DNA of 64,000 nucleotides, from positions 248,001 through 312,000 of the forward strand of contig NZ_JABGCJ010000002.1 in assembly GCF_019799965.1 (NCBI RefSeq), in the 5' to 3' direction. The first letter of the stretch is position 1. Every line of letters starts with the position of its first letter. The position numbers and the translations under genes were made by a program. Origin of the DNA: Modestobacter italicus. Its GTDB lineage: Bacteria; Actinomycetota; Actinomycetes; Mycobacteriales; Geodermatophilaceae. Positions 8,935-18,870 of the stretch are shown one piece after another. A model generated the notes under the pieces. That model was not told the origin of the DNA and did not search any database. It saw nothing but the letters and a program-made list of their open reading frames with translations.

Positions 8935-9224
8935 TCCAGCGGAGCCGGATGCCGGGCGCTCGTCGCCTGCGACACGTCTGCCAGCCGTGGCGCACCTGCA
9001 CCGCCCTGTCTTCGCTCCACCGCAGTCCCCAGCTCCACCGCACCATCCGCGTACAGCACGCAGCACCACCGGGCCCCAGCCGCACCGGCCGGGGCGCGCA
9101 CCCAGACTTCGCGGGCCGGGCACAACTGCCGCGCAGCGGCCGCCCGACCCGCCCAACCCCGTTCCTGCGCGGCCGCCAGTCGGAGACGATCGGCGCCCGG
9201 GAACGCACAGGAGGCGAGCCCTTC

Positions 9225-12200
9225 GTGGCCGACCGCATCGACAGTGACACCAGTGAGACCACCGCGACCGAGGACGTGAGCGCGGGAGACCCCGCCGCGC
9301 TGTCCGGGACGCCCTCCGTCGAGGAGGCGGAGACGGCCCCCGAGGCGCTGGACCCGGAGGCCACCTCCGAGGAGGCCGACGAGGAGCCCCCCGCCGGTCC
9401 CGCGGCCGAGGTGGCCGCGTCCGCTCCCGAGCCCGACCCGGAGCCCGAGCTGCCCCGCTTCGGGGCCCAGTTCAGCTCGCCGGAGCCCACCACCGTCACC
9501 GCCCGCCCCCGGCGCCGGGCCACCCGGCCGGCCCTGGCCGCCGATCCGGACTCCGTCGCGCCGCCCGCGCCGGTCGCACCGACCGCCCCCGCCTTCGTGT
9601 CCTTCGTGGCGCCCGAGGCCGAGGCCGCGCCGCCCCGCCGGCGCAGCCGCCGGGCAGCCGCCGAGTCGCCCGCCGAGCCCGCCGAGACCGGCACGCCGGC
9701 CGTCGACCAGGGCGGCGACGACCGGAACCGGGACGACCGGGACCGGGACGACCGGGACGTGGAGCAGGCCCCAGCGCGCCGGTCCCGCAGCCGTCGCCGG
9801 GCCACCGCCGAGGACACGCCGGCTCCCGAGCCGACCGAGGTCGAGGACACCGACACCGACACCGACACCGACGAGCGGGACCTCGAGGACGCCGACGAGC
9901 GCGACGGCGACGAGGGCGGCTCCTCCGGCAGCCGCCGCCGGCGCCGCGGTCGCCGCGGCCGCGGCCGCGGCCGCACCGGTGACGACGCCACCGACACCGA
10001 GGACGACACCGACGGCCCGGCCGGGTCCGACGCCGGTACCGCCGACGAGCCGGACGAGTCCGGCGACGCCGAGGGTGGGTCCGACGAGGACGACGACGCC
10101 ACCGAGGGCGGCTCGGGCTCCAGCACCCGCCGTCGCCGCCGTCGCCGTCGCCGGGGCAGCAGCGGCGAGACCGGCAGCGACGAGAGCACCGAGGACGCCG
10201 ACGACCGGCCGGAGCGGGCGGGCCGCAACGGCCGCACCTCCAGCGACGACGACGTCCGCGGCGTGGCCGGCTCCACCCGGCTGGAGGCCAAGCGTCAGCG
10301 CCGCCGCGAGGGCCGGGACGGCGGCCGCAAGCGCGCGCCGATCCTGTCCGAGTCGGAGTTCCTCGCCCGCCGCGAGGCCGTCGACCGCGCGATGGTGATC
10401 CGGCAGCAGGGCGAGCGCACCCAGATCGCCGTCCTGGAGGACGACGTCCTGGTCGAGCACTACGTCACCCAGGCGCAGGCGACGTCCTTCGCCGGCAACG
10501 TCTACCTCGGCCGGGTGCAGAACGTGCTGCCCAGCATGGAGGCGGCGTTCATCGACATCGGCAAGGGGCGCAACGCCGTCCTGTACGCCGGTGAGGTCAA
10601 CTGGGACGCCGCCGGGCTGTCCGGCAAGTCCCGTTCCATCGAGACCGCGCTGAAGTCCGGTGACAAGGTCCTGGTGCAGGTGACCAAGGACCCGATCGGC
10701 CACAAGGGCGCCCGGCTGACCCAGCAGGTCAACCTGCCCGGCCGGTTCCTGGTCTACGTGCCCGGTGGCTCGATGACCGGCATCAGCCGGAAGCTGCCGG
10801 ACAAGGAGCGCACCCGGCTCAAGGACATCCTCAAGAAGATCGTCCCCGAGGACGCCGGTGTGATCATCCGGACCGCCGCGGAGGGCGCCTCCGAGGAGGA
10901 GCTCACCCGCGACGTGGCCCGGCTGCAGGCGCAGTGGGAGGTCATCCAGACCAAGGCCGCCTCGACGTCCAACGCCCCGACGCTCCTCTACGGCGAGCCG
11001 GACCTGGCCATCCGGGTCATTCGCGACGTCTTCAACGAGGACTTCAAGCGGCTGGTCGTGCAGGGCGACGACGCCTGGGACACCGTCGAGGCCTACGTCG
11101 CGCACGTCTCGCCGGAGCTGTCCGAGCGGCTGCAGCGCTACACCGGCACCGGTGACGTCTTCCGCGACCTGCGGATCGACGAGCAGCTGATGAAGGCCCT
11201 CGACCGCAAGGTGTGGCTGCCCTCGGGCGGCTCGCTGGTCATCGACCGCACCGAGGCGATGACCGTCGTCGACGTCAACACCGGCAAGTTCGTCGGCTCG
11301 GGCGGCAACCTCGAGCAGACCGTGACCCGGAACAACATCGAGGCCGCCGAGGAGATCGTCCGCCAGCTCCGGCTGCGCGACATCGGCGGGATCATCGTCA
11401 TCGACTTCATCGACATGGTCCTGGAGAGCAACCGCGACCTCGTGCTGCGGCGGCTCACCGAGTGCCTGGGCCGGGACCGCACCAAGCACCAGGTCGCCGA
11501 GGTCACCTCGCTGGGCCTGGTCCAGATGACCCGCAAGCGGGTCGGCCAGGGCCTGCTCGAGGTGTTCTCCGAGCCCTGTGAGCACTGCCGCGGCCGCGGG
11601 GTGCTGGTGCAGATCGATCCGGTGGACGACAAGAAGCGCTCGGGCGGCAACGGCGGCGGGAACGGCAACGGCGGCGGGAACGGCGGCGGCCGGAACCGAG
11701 GCGGCCAGGAGTCCGGCAAGGACTCGGGCAATAACTCCGCCAAGGACTCGGGCAATGGCTCCGCCAAGGACTCGGGCCCGGCGGGCAAGGGCGCCGAGGA
11801 CACCGGCCCGGCCAAGGGCGCCAGGGGCACGGAGTCGGCGACCGAGGTCCTGGGCGCGGGTGCCCAGGACGGAGCCGGCCCGGACGCCGCTGCAGAGGAC
11901 GCGGTGGCCGCCGACGAGGTGCCGCAGGAGCGCGGCTCGCGCAGCGGACGTCGCCGTGGCGGACGCTCGGACGCCGCCCGGACCGGCGCGGCCCAGGACG
12001 ACGTGGCCGTCGCCGGCGTGACCGGGCCGGACGCGACGTCCGGTGCCGGCGATGCGGTCTCCGCCGGTGGGGACGCCGTGCCGGCCGGCGAGCCGGTCGG
12101 TCCGGGGGAGTCCTCGCGCCGGGTGGACCCCGCGGCCGGCTGGGACGTCGCCGACGCGATGGCCCTGCAGGGGAGCGCGGTGGGCGCCGCGGACGACGCG

Positions 12201-12635
12201 GTCGAGCCGGCCCGGGAGCAGGCGGACGAGTCCGGCGAGCCCACCGGTCGTGGCCGCAGTCGCGGTCGTGGGCGCCGTGGGCGCGGGCAGTCCGCCGAGT
12301 CCCGGGCCGCGGCGGCCGCCGAGCCGTCCGGTGACCGGCCGGCCGCGGACGAGGCGCCGCCGGCCGGGAGGACGGTGACCGACGTGCCGGCGGGCACGGG
12401 CGAGGCGGTCCCGAACGGGGAGGCCGCGACCCCGGACACGGTGCTGGCGACCGCGATCGCCGACGAGGAGGCGCCTGCCGGTGCCACCGCGCAGGCAGCG
12501 CCGGAGGCGCCGCCGTCGGCCGTCGCCGTGGCGCCGCAGCCGGTCGCCGAGCCGGTGGCCGAGGACGCACCGCCGGTGGCCCGACCGCGCCGGCGCCGGG
12601 CGGCGTCGCGGCCCGCCGGGCCGCCCGCCTCCTGA
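9225..12635 (+). CDS. rne: Ribonuclease E/G
   Basis: Essential endoribonuclease of mRNA decay and rRNA/tRNA processing. In this 1136-residue protein the catalytic core runs from about 390 to 800: the S1-like segment begins near 425 (VYLGRVQNV), the metal-binding aspartates are Asp683 (DVNTGK) and Asp727 (VIDFIDM), and the Zn-link is Cys785-x-x-Cys788. Both flanks are disordered. The N-terminal 390 residues alternate acidic runs with Arg-rich patches and contain DTDTDTDTD; the C-terminal 330 hold Gly/Asn repeats, KDSG repeats and Arg-Gly patches. Such tails bind RNA and degradosome partners. The GTG start has AGGAGG 10 nt upstream. The long leader may allow autoregulation, as in other RNase E genes (inference). 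Confidence 0.93.
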   Translation: MADRIDSDTSETTATEDVSAGDPAALSGTPSVEEAETAPEALDPEATSEEADEEPPAGPAAEVAASAPEPDPEPELPRFGAQFSSPEPTTVTARPRRRATRPALAADPDSVAPPAPVAPTAPAFVSFVAPEAEAAPPRRRSRRAAAESPAEPAETGTPAVDQGGDDRNRDDRDRDDRDVEQAPARRSRSRRRATAEDTPAPEPTEVEDTDTDTDTDERDLEDADERDGDEGGSSGSRRRRRGRRGRGRGRTGDDATDTEDDTDGPAGSDAGTADEPDESGDAEGGSDEDDDATEGGSGSSTRRRRRRRRRGSSGETGSDESTEDADDRPERAGRNGRTSSDDDVRGVAGSTRLEAKRQRRREGRDGGRKRAPILSESEFLARREAVDRAMVIRQQGERTQIAVLEDDVLVEHYVTQAQATSFAGNVYLGRVQNVLPSMEAAFIDIGKGRNAVLYAGEVNWDAAGLSGKSRSIETALKSGDKVLVQVTKDPIGHKGARLTQQVNLPGRFLVYVPGGSMTGISRKLPDKERTRLKDILKKIVPEDAGVIIRTAAEGASEEELTRDVARLQAQWEVIQTKAASTSNAPTLLYGEPDLAIRVIRDVFNEDFKRLVVQGDDAWDTVEAYVAHVSPELSERLQRYTGTGDVFRDLRIDEQLMKALDRKVWLPSGGSLVIDRTEAMTVVDVNTGKFVGSGGNLEQTVTRNNIEAAEEIVRQLRLRDIGGIIVIDFIDMVLESNRDLVLRRLTECLGRDRTKHQVAEVTSLGLVQMTRKRVGQGLLEVFSEPCEHCRGRGVLVQIDPVDDKKRSGGNGGGNGNGGGNGGGRNRGGQESGKDSGNNSAKDSGNGSAKDSGPAGKGAEDTGPAKGARGTESATEVLGAGAQDGAGPDAAAEDAVAADEVPQERGSRSGRRRGGRSDAARTGAAQDDVAVAGVTGPDATSGAGDAVSAGGDAVPAGEPVGPGESSRRVDPAAGWDVADAMALQGSAVGAADDAVEPAREQADESGEPTGRGRSRGRGRRGRGQSAESRAAAAAEPSGDRPAADEAPPAGRTVTDVPAGTGEAVPNGEAATPDTVLATAIADEEAPAGATAQAAPEAPPSAVAVAPQPVAEPVAEDAPPVARPRRRRAASRPAGPPAS

Positions 12636-12653
12636 CCGACCCCCCGGGGTCAC

Positions 12654-12680
12654 GCCGGCCCCCACAGGACGGGGGCCGGC
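12654..12680 (+). terminator. rne terminator
   Basis: A 10-bp perfect GC stem (12654-12663 with 12671-12680) with a 7-nt loop begins 18 nt past the rne stop codon. Confidence 0.7.
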
Positions 12681-12717
12681 AGACAGACCACGTTCGACCC
12701 GCGCACGAGGACTCGGG

Positions 12718-12723
12718 TACGCT
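12718..12723 (+). promoter_or_regulatory. rplU -10 element
   Basis: TACGCT lies in the gap after the rne terminator, with TTCGAC 19 bp upstream as a possible -35. It implies a leader of about 135 nt before rplU. Confidence 0.4.
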
Positions 12724-12863
12724 GGACGGGTTGCTGCACCACGGGCAGTGCACTCCGGTGCCGCCTGGCCGGCGCGAGCAACTCGTCCAGCACCTCGGCC
12801 CTCGTGGCGGTCGTGCGCGCAGGACACAGTGCTGGACACATGGAACCGATCGAGGAGTCAGTG

Positions 12864-13175
12864 GTGTACGCAGTCGTCAAGGCCGGTGGAGCGCAGCACA
12901 AGGTGGGTGTCGGTGACACGTTCACCGTCAACCGCCTGAGCGGGGTGGCCGGTGACACCGTCACCCTCCCGGCCATCCTTCTGGTCGACGGCGACACCGT
13001 CACCGCCGATGCGCAGACGCTCGCCGGGGTGACCGTGACCGGCGAGATCGTCGAGCACGGCAAGGGCCCGAAGATCCACATCCACAAGTTCAAGAACAAG
13101 ACGGGCTACCACAAGCGCCAGGGGCACCGTCAGCCCCTGACCAGCGTCGTGGTCCGCGACATCACGAAGGGCTGA
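12864..13175 (+). CDS. rplU: 50S ribosomal protein bL21
   Basis: Large-subunit protein that contacts 23S rRNA near bL20. The 103-residue length is standard. The protein begins [18 protein letters not shown] and ends in the conserved [10 protein letters not shown] region. Two adjacent GTG codons are possible; the second was chosen because GAGGAG lies 6 nt upstream and homologues start MYA. It begins the rplU-rpmA-obg cluster. Confidence 0.95.
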   Translation: MYAVVKAGGAQHKVGVGDTFTVNRLSGVAGDTVTLPAILLVDGDTVTADAQTLAGVTVTGEIVEHGKGPKIHIHKFKNKTGYHKRQGHRQPLTSVVVRDITKG

Positions 13176-13179
13176 CGAC

Positions 13180-13455
13180 ATGGCACACAAGAAGGGCGCT
13201 TCGTCGTCCCGCAACGGTCGCGACTCCAACGCCCAGCGCCTGGGCGTGAAGCGCTTCGGTGGCCAGGTCGTCAAGGCCGGCGAGATCATCGTCCGCCAGC
13301 GCGGCACCCACTTCCACCCGGGTCTGGGTGTCGGCCGCGGCAAGGACGACACGCTGTTCGCGCTGGTCCCCGGTGCGGTGACCTTCGGGTTCCGCCGTGG
13401 CCGCCGCGAGGTCGCGATCTCGGCCGTCCCGGCCCGCGAGACCGTCTCGGCCTGA
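13180..13455 (+). CDS. rpmA: 50S ribosomal protein bL27
   Basis: Large-subunit protein whose N-terminus reaches the peptidyl-transferase centre. The 91 residues start [16 protein letters not shown], the usual form with no cleavable leader, followed by the conserved LGVKRFGGQ and [10 protein letters not shown] segments. It lies 4 nt after rplU and is co-transcribed with it. A strong hairpin follows. Confidence 0.95.
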   Translation: MAHKKGASSSRNGRDSNAQRLGVKRFGGQVVKAGEIIVRQRGTHFHPGLGVGRGKDDTLFALVPGAVTFGFRRGRREVAISAVPARETVSA

Positions 13456-13483
13456 GCACGACCCAGTTCCACCAGCTCTGACG

Positions 13484-13516
13484 GGGTGGCGGCGCCGGAC
13501 TCCGGCGCCGCCACCC
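13484..13516 (+). terminator. rplU-rpmA terminator
   Basis: A 16-bp perfect stem (13484-13499 with 13501-13516) is followed by GTTTCCCTTT, one of the few T-containing tails in the window. Some transcripts may continue into obg, 48 nt downstream. Confidence 0.8.
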
Positions 13517-13563
13517 GTTTCCCTTTCCGGACAGTTCGGCCGTAACGCAGAGAGGCGGCGATC

Positions 13564-15051
13564 ATGGCCGCTTTCGTCGACCGCGTGACGGTCCACGTCT
13601 CGGCAGGCAAGGGTGCCAACGGGGTCAGCTCCGTGCACCGCGAGAAGTTCAAGCCGCTCGGTGGCCCCGACGGGGGCAACGGCGGTGACGGCGGGGACGT
13701 CGTCCTCCAGGTCGACCCCAGCGTGCACACCCTGCTGGACTTCCACCACCGTCCGCACCAGCGGGCCGGCAACGGCAAGCAGGCCGCGGGCAACTACCGC
13801 AACGGCGGCCGCGGAGAGGACCTCGTCCTCGGCGTCCCGTCCGGCACGGTGGTCAGCGTCGGCGGCCAGGTCGTCGCCGACCTGGTCGGCGCGGGCGCCC
13901 GCCTGGTCCTGGCGCACGGCGGCAAGGGCGGGCTCGGCAACGCCGCGCTGGCCAACGCCCGGCGCAAGGCCCCCGGCTTCGCCCTGCTCGGCGAGCCGGG
14001 CGAGGCGGTGGACGCCGTGCTGGAGCTCAAGAGCATCGCCGACGTCGGCCTGGTCGGGTACCCCTCGGCCGGGAAGTCCTCGCTCGTCGCCGCGATGTCC
14101 GCTGCCCGGCCGAAGATCGCCGACTACCCGTTCACCACGCTGGTCCCGCAGCTGGGCGTCATCCGCTCCGGCGACACCGTCTACACGATGGCCGACGTCC
14201 CCGGGCTCATCCCCGGCGCCTCGGTCGGCAAGGGCCTGGGCCTGGAGTTCCTCCGGCACGTCGAGCGCTGCGCCGTCCTGGTGCACGTCGTCGACATGGC
14301 CACGATGGAGCCCGGGCGCGACCCGGAGACCGACATCGACGCCCTCGAGCACGAGCTGCGCGAGTACGGCGGTGAGGAGCTCGACCTGGTCGGCCGGCTG
14401 CGGATCGCCGTGCTCAACAAGATCGACGTGCCCGACGGCCGTGAGCTGGTCGACCTGGTGCGCGGGACGCTGGAGGCACGCGGCCTGCAGGTCTTCGCGA
14501 TCAGTGCGGCGACCGGCGAGGGGCTGACCGAGCTCGGCTACGCACTCGCCGCCGCCGTCGAGGAGCACCGGGCCTCCCTCCCGGAGATCCCGGCCGCGCC
14601 GATCACGATCGCCCCGCGGGCGGTCGACGACGGCGGGTTCAGCGTCGAGCCCGACCCGCGCACCGACGGCTGGTTGGTGCGCGGCACCCGCCCCGAGCGG
14701 TGGATCCGGCAGACCGACTTCACCAACGACGAGGCCGTGGGCTACCTGGCCGACCGGCTCAACCGGCTCGGCGTCGAAGAGGAGCTGGCCAAGGCCGGCG
14801 CCGTCCCCGGCGACGCGGTCACCATCGGCGACGTCACCTTCGACTGGGAGCCGACGCTGCCGGCCGGCACGCTCACCGTCGAGGAGACCGCCGGGCTGGG
14901 CGGTCGCGGCACCGACGCCAGGCTGGACACCAACACCCGGCTGTCCGCCGACGACCGGCTGGCGGCCAAGAAGGCCCGCCGGCTGCCCTACGAGGTCGCC
15001 GAGGGCGATGGCTGGGTGGACGCCGACCTGCTCGACGACGCCGACCGGTGA
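13564..15051 (+). CDS. obg: GTPase Obg/CgtA
   Basis: Ribosome-associated GTPase of late 50S assembly and stress control. Of the 495 residues, the glycine-rich Obg fold covers 1-158, the G domain begins with GYPSAGKSS at 165-173, and a C-terminal OCT domain spans about 340-425, as in Gram-positive CgtA. A charged tail follows. AGGCGGCG precedes the ATG. The stop overlaps the proB start as GTGA. Confidence 0.95.
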   Translation: MAAFVDRVTVHVSAGKGANGVSSVHREKFKPLGGPDGGNGGDGGDVVLQVDPSVHTLLDFHHRPHQRAGNGKQAAGNYRNGGRGEDLVLGVPSGTVVSVGGQVVADLVGAGARLVLAHGGKGGLGNAALANARRKAPGFALLGEPGEAVDAVLELKSIADVGLVGYPSAGKSSLVAAMSAARPKIADYPFTTLVPQLGVIRSGDTVYTMADVPGLIPGASVGKGLGLEFLRHVERCAVLVHVVDMATMEPGRDPETDIDALEHELREYGGEELDLVGRLRIAVLNKIDVPDGRELVDLVRGTLEARGLQVFAISAATGEGLTELGYALAAAVEEHRASLPEIPAAPITIAPRAVDDGGFSVEPDPRTDGWLVRGTRPERWIRQTDFTNDEAVGYLADRLNRLGVEEELAKAGAVPGDAVTIGDVTFDWEPTLPAGTLTVEETAGLGGRGTDARLDTNTRLSADDRLAAKKARRLPYEVAEGDGWVDADLLDDADR

Positions 15052-16169
15052 GCACCCGCGCGGAGGTGGCCACCGCGCAGCGTGTGGTGGTCAAGGTCGG
15101 GTCCTCCTCGCTGACCACCCTGCCCGGCGGGCTGGACGAGGGCCGGCTGCGGGCGCTCGTCGACGTGCTCGGGGCGCTGCGGGCCGCCGGCCGTCAGGTC
15201 GTGCTCGTCTCCTCCGGCGCCATCGCCGCCGGCCTGGCGCCGCTGGCGCTCACCGGTCGTCCGCGTGACCTGGCCACCGCGCAGGCCGCGGCCAGCGTGG
15301 GCCAGCTGCGGCTCGTGCAGACCTACGCCGACGCCTTCGCCGCGCACGGCGTCACGGTCGGGCAGGTGCTGCTCACCGCCAACGACCTGACCCGGCGCAG
15401 CCACTACCGCAACGCCCAGCAGACCATCGAGCGGCTGCTCTCCCTGGGGGTGCTGCCGATCGTGAACGAGAACGACACGGTGGCCACCGAGGAGATCCGG
15501 TTCGGCGACAACGACCGGCTGGCCGCCCTCGTCGCCCACGTCGCGGTCGCCGACGCGCTGGTGCTGCTCTCCGACGTGGACGGCGTGTACGACGGCGACC
15601 CGCGCACCGGCCCGGCGCAGCTGCTGGACACGGTGCACGGCCCCGACGACCTGGCCGCGGTCACCCTGGGCTCGGCCAGTCGCAACGGGGTGGGCACCGG
15701 CGGGATGGCGACGAAGGTGGAGGCGGCGCTGATCGCCTCCGGCGCCGGGGTGCCCGTCGTGGTGACCTCCACCCCGCAGGCCGCGGCTGCGCTGGCGGGG
15801 GAGCGGGTCGGCACGCTGTTCGCGCCGACCGGCCGCCGTCCTTCGGCCCGGCAGTTCTGGCTGCGTTACGCCAGCCGCCCCCGTGGCCGGCTGCTGCTGG
15901 ACGACGGCGCGGTGCGCGCGGTGCGGGAGCGGCACGCCTCGCTGCTGGCCGCCGGGGTCACCGGGGTGACCGGGGAGTTCCTCGCCGACGACCCGGTGGA
16001 GCTGGTCGGCCCGGACGGCGTGGTTGTCGCCCGTGGGCTGGTCGGCTACGACGCCCGCGAGCTGCCCGAGCTGCTCGGCCGCAAGACCGGTGACCTGGAC
16101 CCGGAGCACCGGCGCGAGGTGGTGCACCGCGACGAGATGGTGCTCGTCGGCCGCCGCACCCGGGGCTGA
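15048..16169 (+). CDS. proB: Glutamate 5-kinase
   Basis: Phosphorylates L-glutamate as the first step of proline synthesis and is normally feedback-inhibited by proline. The 373-residue protein has an amino-acid-kinase domain ([10 protein letters not shown] near residue 10, NENDTVAT near 143) and a C-terminal PUA domain from about 280. The start GTG overlaps obg by 4 nt, so translation is coupled. proA, the next pathway enzyme, lies 1.4 kb downstream, separated by def and an acetyltransferase. Confidence 0.95.
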   Translation: MSTRAEVATAQRVVVKVGSSSLTTLPGGLDEGRLRALVDVLGALRAAGRQVVLVSSGAIAAGLAPLALTGRPRDLATAQAAASVGQLRLVQTYADAFAAHGVTVGQVLLTANDLTRRSHYRNAQQTIERLLSLGVLPIVNENDTVATEEIRFGDNDRLAALVAHVAVADALVLLSDVDGVYDGDPRTGPAQLLDTVHGPDDLAAVTLGSASRNGVGTGGMATKVEAALIASGAGVPVVVTSTPQAAAALAGERVGTLFAPTGRRPSARQFWLRYASRPRGRLLLDDGAVRAVRERHASLLAAGVTGVTGEFLADDPVELVGPDGVVVARGLVGYDARELPELLGRKTGDLDPEHRREVVHRDEMVLVGRRTRG

Positions 16170-16181
16170 GAGACTGCCCAC

Positions 16182-16262
16182 GTGAGCGAGCTTGCGAGCG
16201 AACCGGAGGCCAGGGCACCCATGGGCACGCGACCGACGAGCGCCAGCGAGGAGGGCGCGTGA
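16182..16262 (+). CDS. Putative 26-residue leader ORF before def
   Basis: A short ORF opens at GTG 6 nt after a GAGACT -10-like box and ends in a TGA overlapping the def start codon (GTGA). Its first codons come from GTGAGCGAGCTTGCGAGCGA, which resembles a repeat widely scattered near actinobacterial gene starts. The peptide has no recognisable function. Translation could feed ribosomes to def. Alternatively this is only a repeat-derived 5' leader. Confidence 0.35.
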   Translation: MSELASEPEARAPMGTRPTSASEEGA

Positions 16263-16738
16263 CCGTTCGTCCCATCCGCGAGATCGGCGACCCGGTGCTG
16301 CGCACCCCGGCCGACCCGATCCGTGCCTTCGACTCCGACCTCGCCGCGCTCGTCCGCGACCTGGAGGAGACCGTCGACCACCCCGGCCGGGCCGGCGTGG
16401 CGGCCACCCAGATCGGCGTCGGCCTGCGGGTCTTCTCCTACAACGTGGACGGCGTCATCGGGCACATGGTGAACCCGGTGATCACCGAGCGCTCCGAGGA
16501 GACCCAGGACGACGACGAGGGCTGCCTCTCGATCCCCGGTCTGTACGCGCCGACGGTGCGGGCGATGCACTGCGTGGCCGAGGGGTTCGACGTGCACGGC
16601 GAGCCGCTGCGGATCGAGGGCAGCGGCCTGCTCGCCCGCTGCCTGCAGCACGAGGTCGACCACCTGGACGGCAAGCTCTTCGTCGACCGGCTGACCGGCG
16701 AGGCCCGCAAGCGGGTCCTCCGGGCGCTGCGCAGCTGA
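16259..16738 (+). CDS. def: Peptide deformylase
   Basis: Removes the formyl group from the initiator methionine of nascent proteins. In 159 residues all three family motifs are visible: GVAATQ at 46-51, EGCLS with the metal ligand Cys89, and HEVDH with ligands His131 and His135 and catalytic Glu132. The GTG start follows a GAGGAGGG ribosome-binding site and is overlapped by the stop of the upstream mini-ORF. Confidence 0.93.
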   Translation: MTVRPIREIGDPVLRTPADPIRAFDSDLAALVRDLEETVDHPGRAGVAATQIGVGLRVFSYNVDGVIGHMVNPVITERSEETQDDDEGCLSIPGLYAPTVRAMHCVAEGFDVHGEPLRIEGSGLLARCLQHEVDHLDGKLFVDRLTGEARKRVLRALRS

Positions 16739-16754
16739 TCGAGGGCTGCCCGAC

Positions 16755-17372
16755 ATGGCACCGGACCCGGCCTGGCTCGCGCCGGTCACGCTGACGGGTG
16801 AGCTGGTCACCCTGCAGCCGCTCGCCCACGGCCACGTGCCGGCGCTGGCCACTGCGGCGGCAGACGGCCGGCTGTGGGAGCTCTGGTACACCTCCGTGCC
16901 CACGCCCGAGGGCATGGCCGCCGACGTCGCGGCGAAGCTGGCCCAGCGGGAGGCCGGCACGATGCTGCCGTTCGCCGTCCGGCGCAACGACACCGGCGGG
17001 GTGGTGGGGGTGACCACCTTCTGCAACGCCGACCGCGAGGCCCCGCGGCTGGAGATCGGCTACACCTGGACGGCGGCGTCCGCGCAGCGCACCGGGGTCA
17101 ACGCCGAGAGCAAGCTGCTGCTGCTCGGTCACGCCTTCGACCAGCTCGGCTGCATCGCGGTCGAGTTCCGCACGCACTGGCACAACCAGCAGTCCCGGAC
17201 GGCGATCGCCCGGCTGGGCGCCAAGCAGGACGGCGTGCTGCGCAACCACCGCCGGCAGCCCGACGGCTCGCTGCGGGACACCGTCGTCTTCTCGATCACC
17301 GACGCCGAGTGGCCCGCCGTCCGCAACGGCCTCCGGCACCGGCTCGCCCGCCACTCCATCTCGCGCCCGTAG
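16755..17372 (+). CDS. GNAT acetyltransferase, RimJ/RimL-like
   Basis: A 205-residue N-acetyltransferase of the RimJ/RimL type, which uses acetyl-CoA to modify protein N-termini, antibiotics or small amines; the substrate cannot be told from sequence. It shows the N-terminal LVTLQPLAHGHVPAL region, the central EIGYTW strand, and the CoA-binding region followed by the family's N(x)QSRTAIARLGAKQDG segment. It lies 16 nt after def. It ends in TAG, one of only four such stops seen here. Confidence 0.85.
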   Translation: MAPDPAWLAPVTLTGELVTLQPLAHGHVPALATAAADGRLWELWYTSVPTPEGMAADVAAKLAQREAGTMLPFAVRRNDTGGVVGVTTFCNADREAPRLEIGYTWTAASAQRTGVNAESKLLLLGHAFDQLGCIAVEFRTHWHNQQSRTAIARLGAKQDGVLRNHRRQPDGSLRDTVVFSITDAEWPAVRNGLRHRLARHSISRP

Positions 17373-17425
17373 CGCTCCCGCCGCCGAGGCAGGCGACTCC
17401 AGGGGCGAGAGCCGGTCCAGGAGGC

Positions 17426-17449
17426 CGGCCATGTTGGCCAACATGGCCG
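17426..17449. repeat. 24-bp perfect palindrome, second copy of the dispersed element
   Basis: CGGCCATGTTGG followed by its exact complement. It shares GGCCATGTT-N4-AACATGGCC with the palindrome at 6170-6209 and likewise lies just downstream of a gene. Confidence 0.7.
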
Positions 17450-17576
17450 CCGCCCGGCGAAGCGGGCCATGGCGCCCGCGGGTGTACGTCACCTGATCCC
17501 AGTCCCGGTCGGTGTGCCGTGTTCAGCGCCGGTCGGCAGCGGTCGAGCGACCCCGCTGCGCGGGTGTGCCGCCGCG

Positions 17577-17582
17577 TATCGT
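17577..17582 (+). promoter_or_regulatory. proA -10 element
   Basis: TATCGT ends 7 nt before the GTG of proA, which favours that start over upstream in-frame codons. Confidence 0.5.
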
Positions 17583-17589
17583 CGCCGGG

Positions 17590-18840
17590 GTGTCCGACGC
17601 CGACCTCCCGCTGATCGGGGCCGCCGCGACCCGCGCCCGTGCGGCCGCCCGCGTGCTGCGCACCCTGCCCACCGAGACCAAGGACGCCGCGCTCACCGCG
17701 ATGGCCGAGGCGCTGCTGGAGCGCGCCGACGAGGTGCTCGCCGCCAACGCCGCCGACGTGGACGCCGCCGCGGCGGACGGCACGCCGGCCTCGGTGCTGG
17801 ACCGGCTGCGGCTGGACCCCACCCGGCTGGCGGCGGTGGCCGACGCGCTGCGTCACCTGGTCTCGCTGCCCGACCCGGTCGGTGACGTCGTCCGTGGGTC
17901 GACGCTGGCCAACGGGCTGCAGCTGCGGCAGGTGCGGGTGCCCCTCGGCGTGGTCGGGATTGTGTACGAGGCGCGGCCGAACGTGACCGTGGACGCCGCG
18001 GGCCTGTGCCTCAAGAGCGGCAACGCGGCGCTGCTGCGCGGGTCGGCCTCCGCGCACCGCACCAACACCGCACTGGTCGCCGTCCTCACCGAGGCAGCCG
18101 AGAAGGCGGGGCTGCCGGCCGGCTCGATCGCGCTGCTGCCCGCCGACCGGGCGTCGGTGGGGGAGCTGCTGAACGCCCGCGGCCTGGTCGACGTGGTCAT
18201 CCCGCGCGGTGGCGCGTCGTTGATCTCCCGGGTGGTCCGCGAGTCGACGGTGCCGGTGATCGAGACCGGCGTCGGCAACTGCCACGTCTACGTCGACGCC
18301 TCCGCAGACCCGGCGATGGCCGAGGCGATCGTGCTCAACGCCAAGACCTCCCGGGTCAGCGTGTGCAACTCCGCGGAGACCCTGCTGGTGCACCGGGACG
18401 TCGCGTTCCTGCCCCGGCTGCTGGCCGCACTGGCCGAGGCGGGGGTGACCCTCCACGGCGACGAGGCCGCGGCCCGGGCGCACGAGGGCGTCGTCCCGGC
18501 CACCGACGAGGACTGGGCCACCGAGTACCTGTCGCTGGACATGGCGGTGCGGGTGGTCGACGACCTGCCCGCCGCGCTGGACCACATCAGCCGGTGGGGG
18601 AGCGGGCACAGCGAGGCGATCGTCGCCGACTCCGCGCGGGCGATCGCCGAGTTCACCGCCGGCGTCGACGCTGCCGCGGTGCTGGTCAACGCCTCGACCC
18701 GGTTCACCGACGGCGGGGAGTTCGGGTTCGGTGCCGAGATCGGCATCTCCACCCAGAAGCTGCACGCCCGCGGCCCGCTCGGGCTGCCGGAGCTCACCTC
18801 GACCACCTACGTCGTCACCGGCAGCGGCCACACCCGCTGA
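17590..18840 (+). CDS. proA: Gamma-glutamyl phosphate reductase
   Basis: NADPH-dependent reductase that converts glutamyl-5-phosphate to glutamate semialdehyde in proline synthesis. The 416-residue protein belongs to the aldehyde dehydrogenase fold. The catalytic cysteine is Cys259 in SVCNSAE, and the family segment [11 protein letters not shown] lies near 125. The GTG start is set by the -10 box just upstream. It stands apart from proB and has its own promoter. Confidence 0.95.
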   Translation: MSDADLPLIGAAATRARAAARVLRTLPTETKDAALTAMAEALLERADEVLAANAADVDAAAADGTPASVLDRLRLDPTRLAAVADALRHLVSLPDPVGDVVRGSTLANGLQLRQVRVPLGVVGIVYEARPNVTVDAAGLCLKSGNAALLRGSASAHRTNTALVAVLTEAAEKAGLPAGSIALLPADRASVGELLNARGLVDVVIPRGGASLISRVVRESTVPVIETGVGNCHVYVDASADPAMAEAIVLNAKTSRVSVCNSAETLLVHRDVAFLPRLLAALAEAGVTLHGDEAAARAHEGVVPATDEDWATEYLSLDMAVRVVDDLPAALDHISRWGSGHSEAIVADSARAIAEFTAGVDAAAVLVNASTRFTDGGEFGFGAEIGISTQKLHARGPLGLPELTSTTYVVTGSGHTR

Positions 18841-18870
18841 CCCCGGTCCACCCGCTCAACGAGGAGCCGC

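Noticed and set aside
5932-9156. 1074-codon minus-strand frame across ndk and the radical SAM gene
   Set aside because: It overlaps two well-supported plus-strand genes, and its translation is low-complexity Gly/Val/Asp sequence.
8739-12839. 1366-codon open frame antisense to rne
   Set aside because: It is a GC-driven shadow: RNase E on the plus strand has all catalytic motifs, and the antisense translation is compositionally skewed with no domain.
17370-17420. TAG of the acetyltransferase gene read as selenocysteine
   Set aside because: The protein is already full length for its family, no SECIS-like hairpin follows directly, and the continuation lacks homology-like features.
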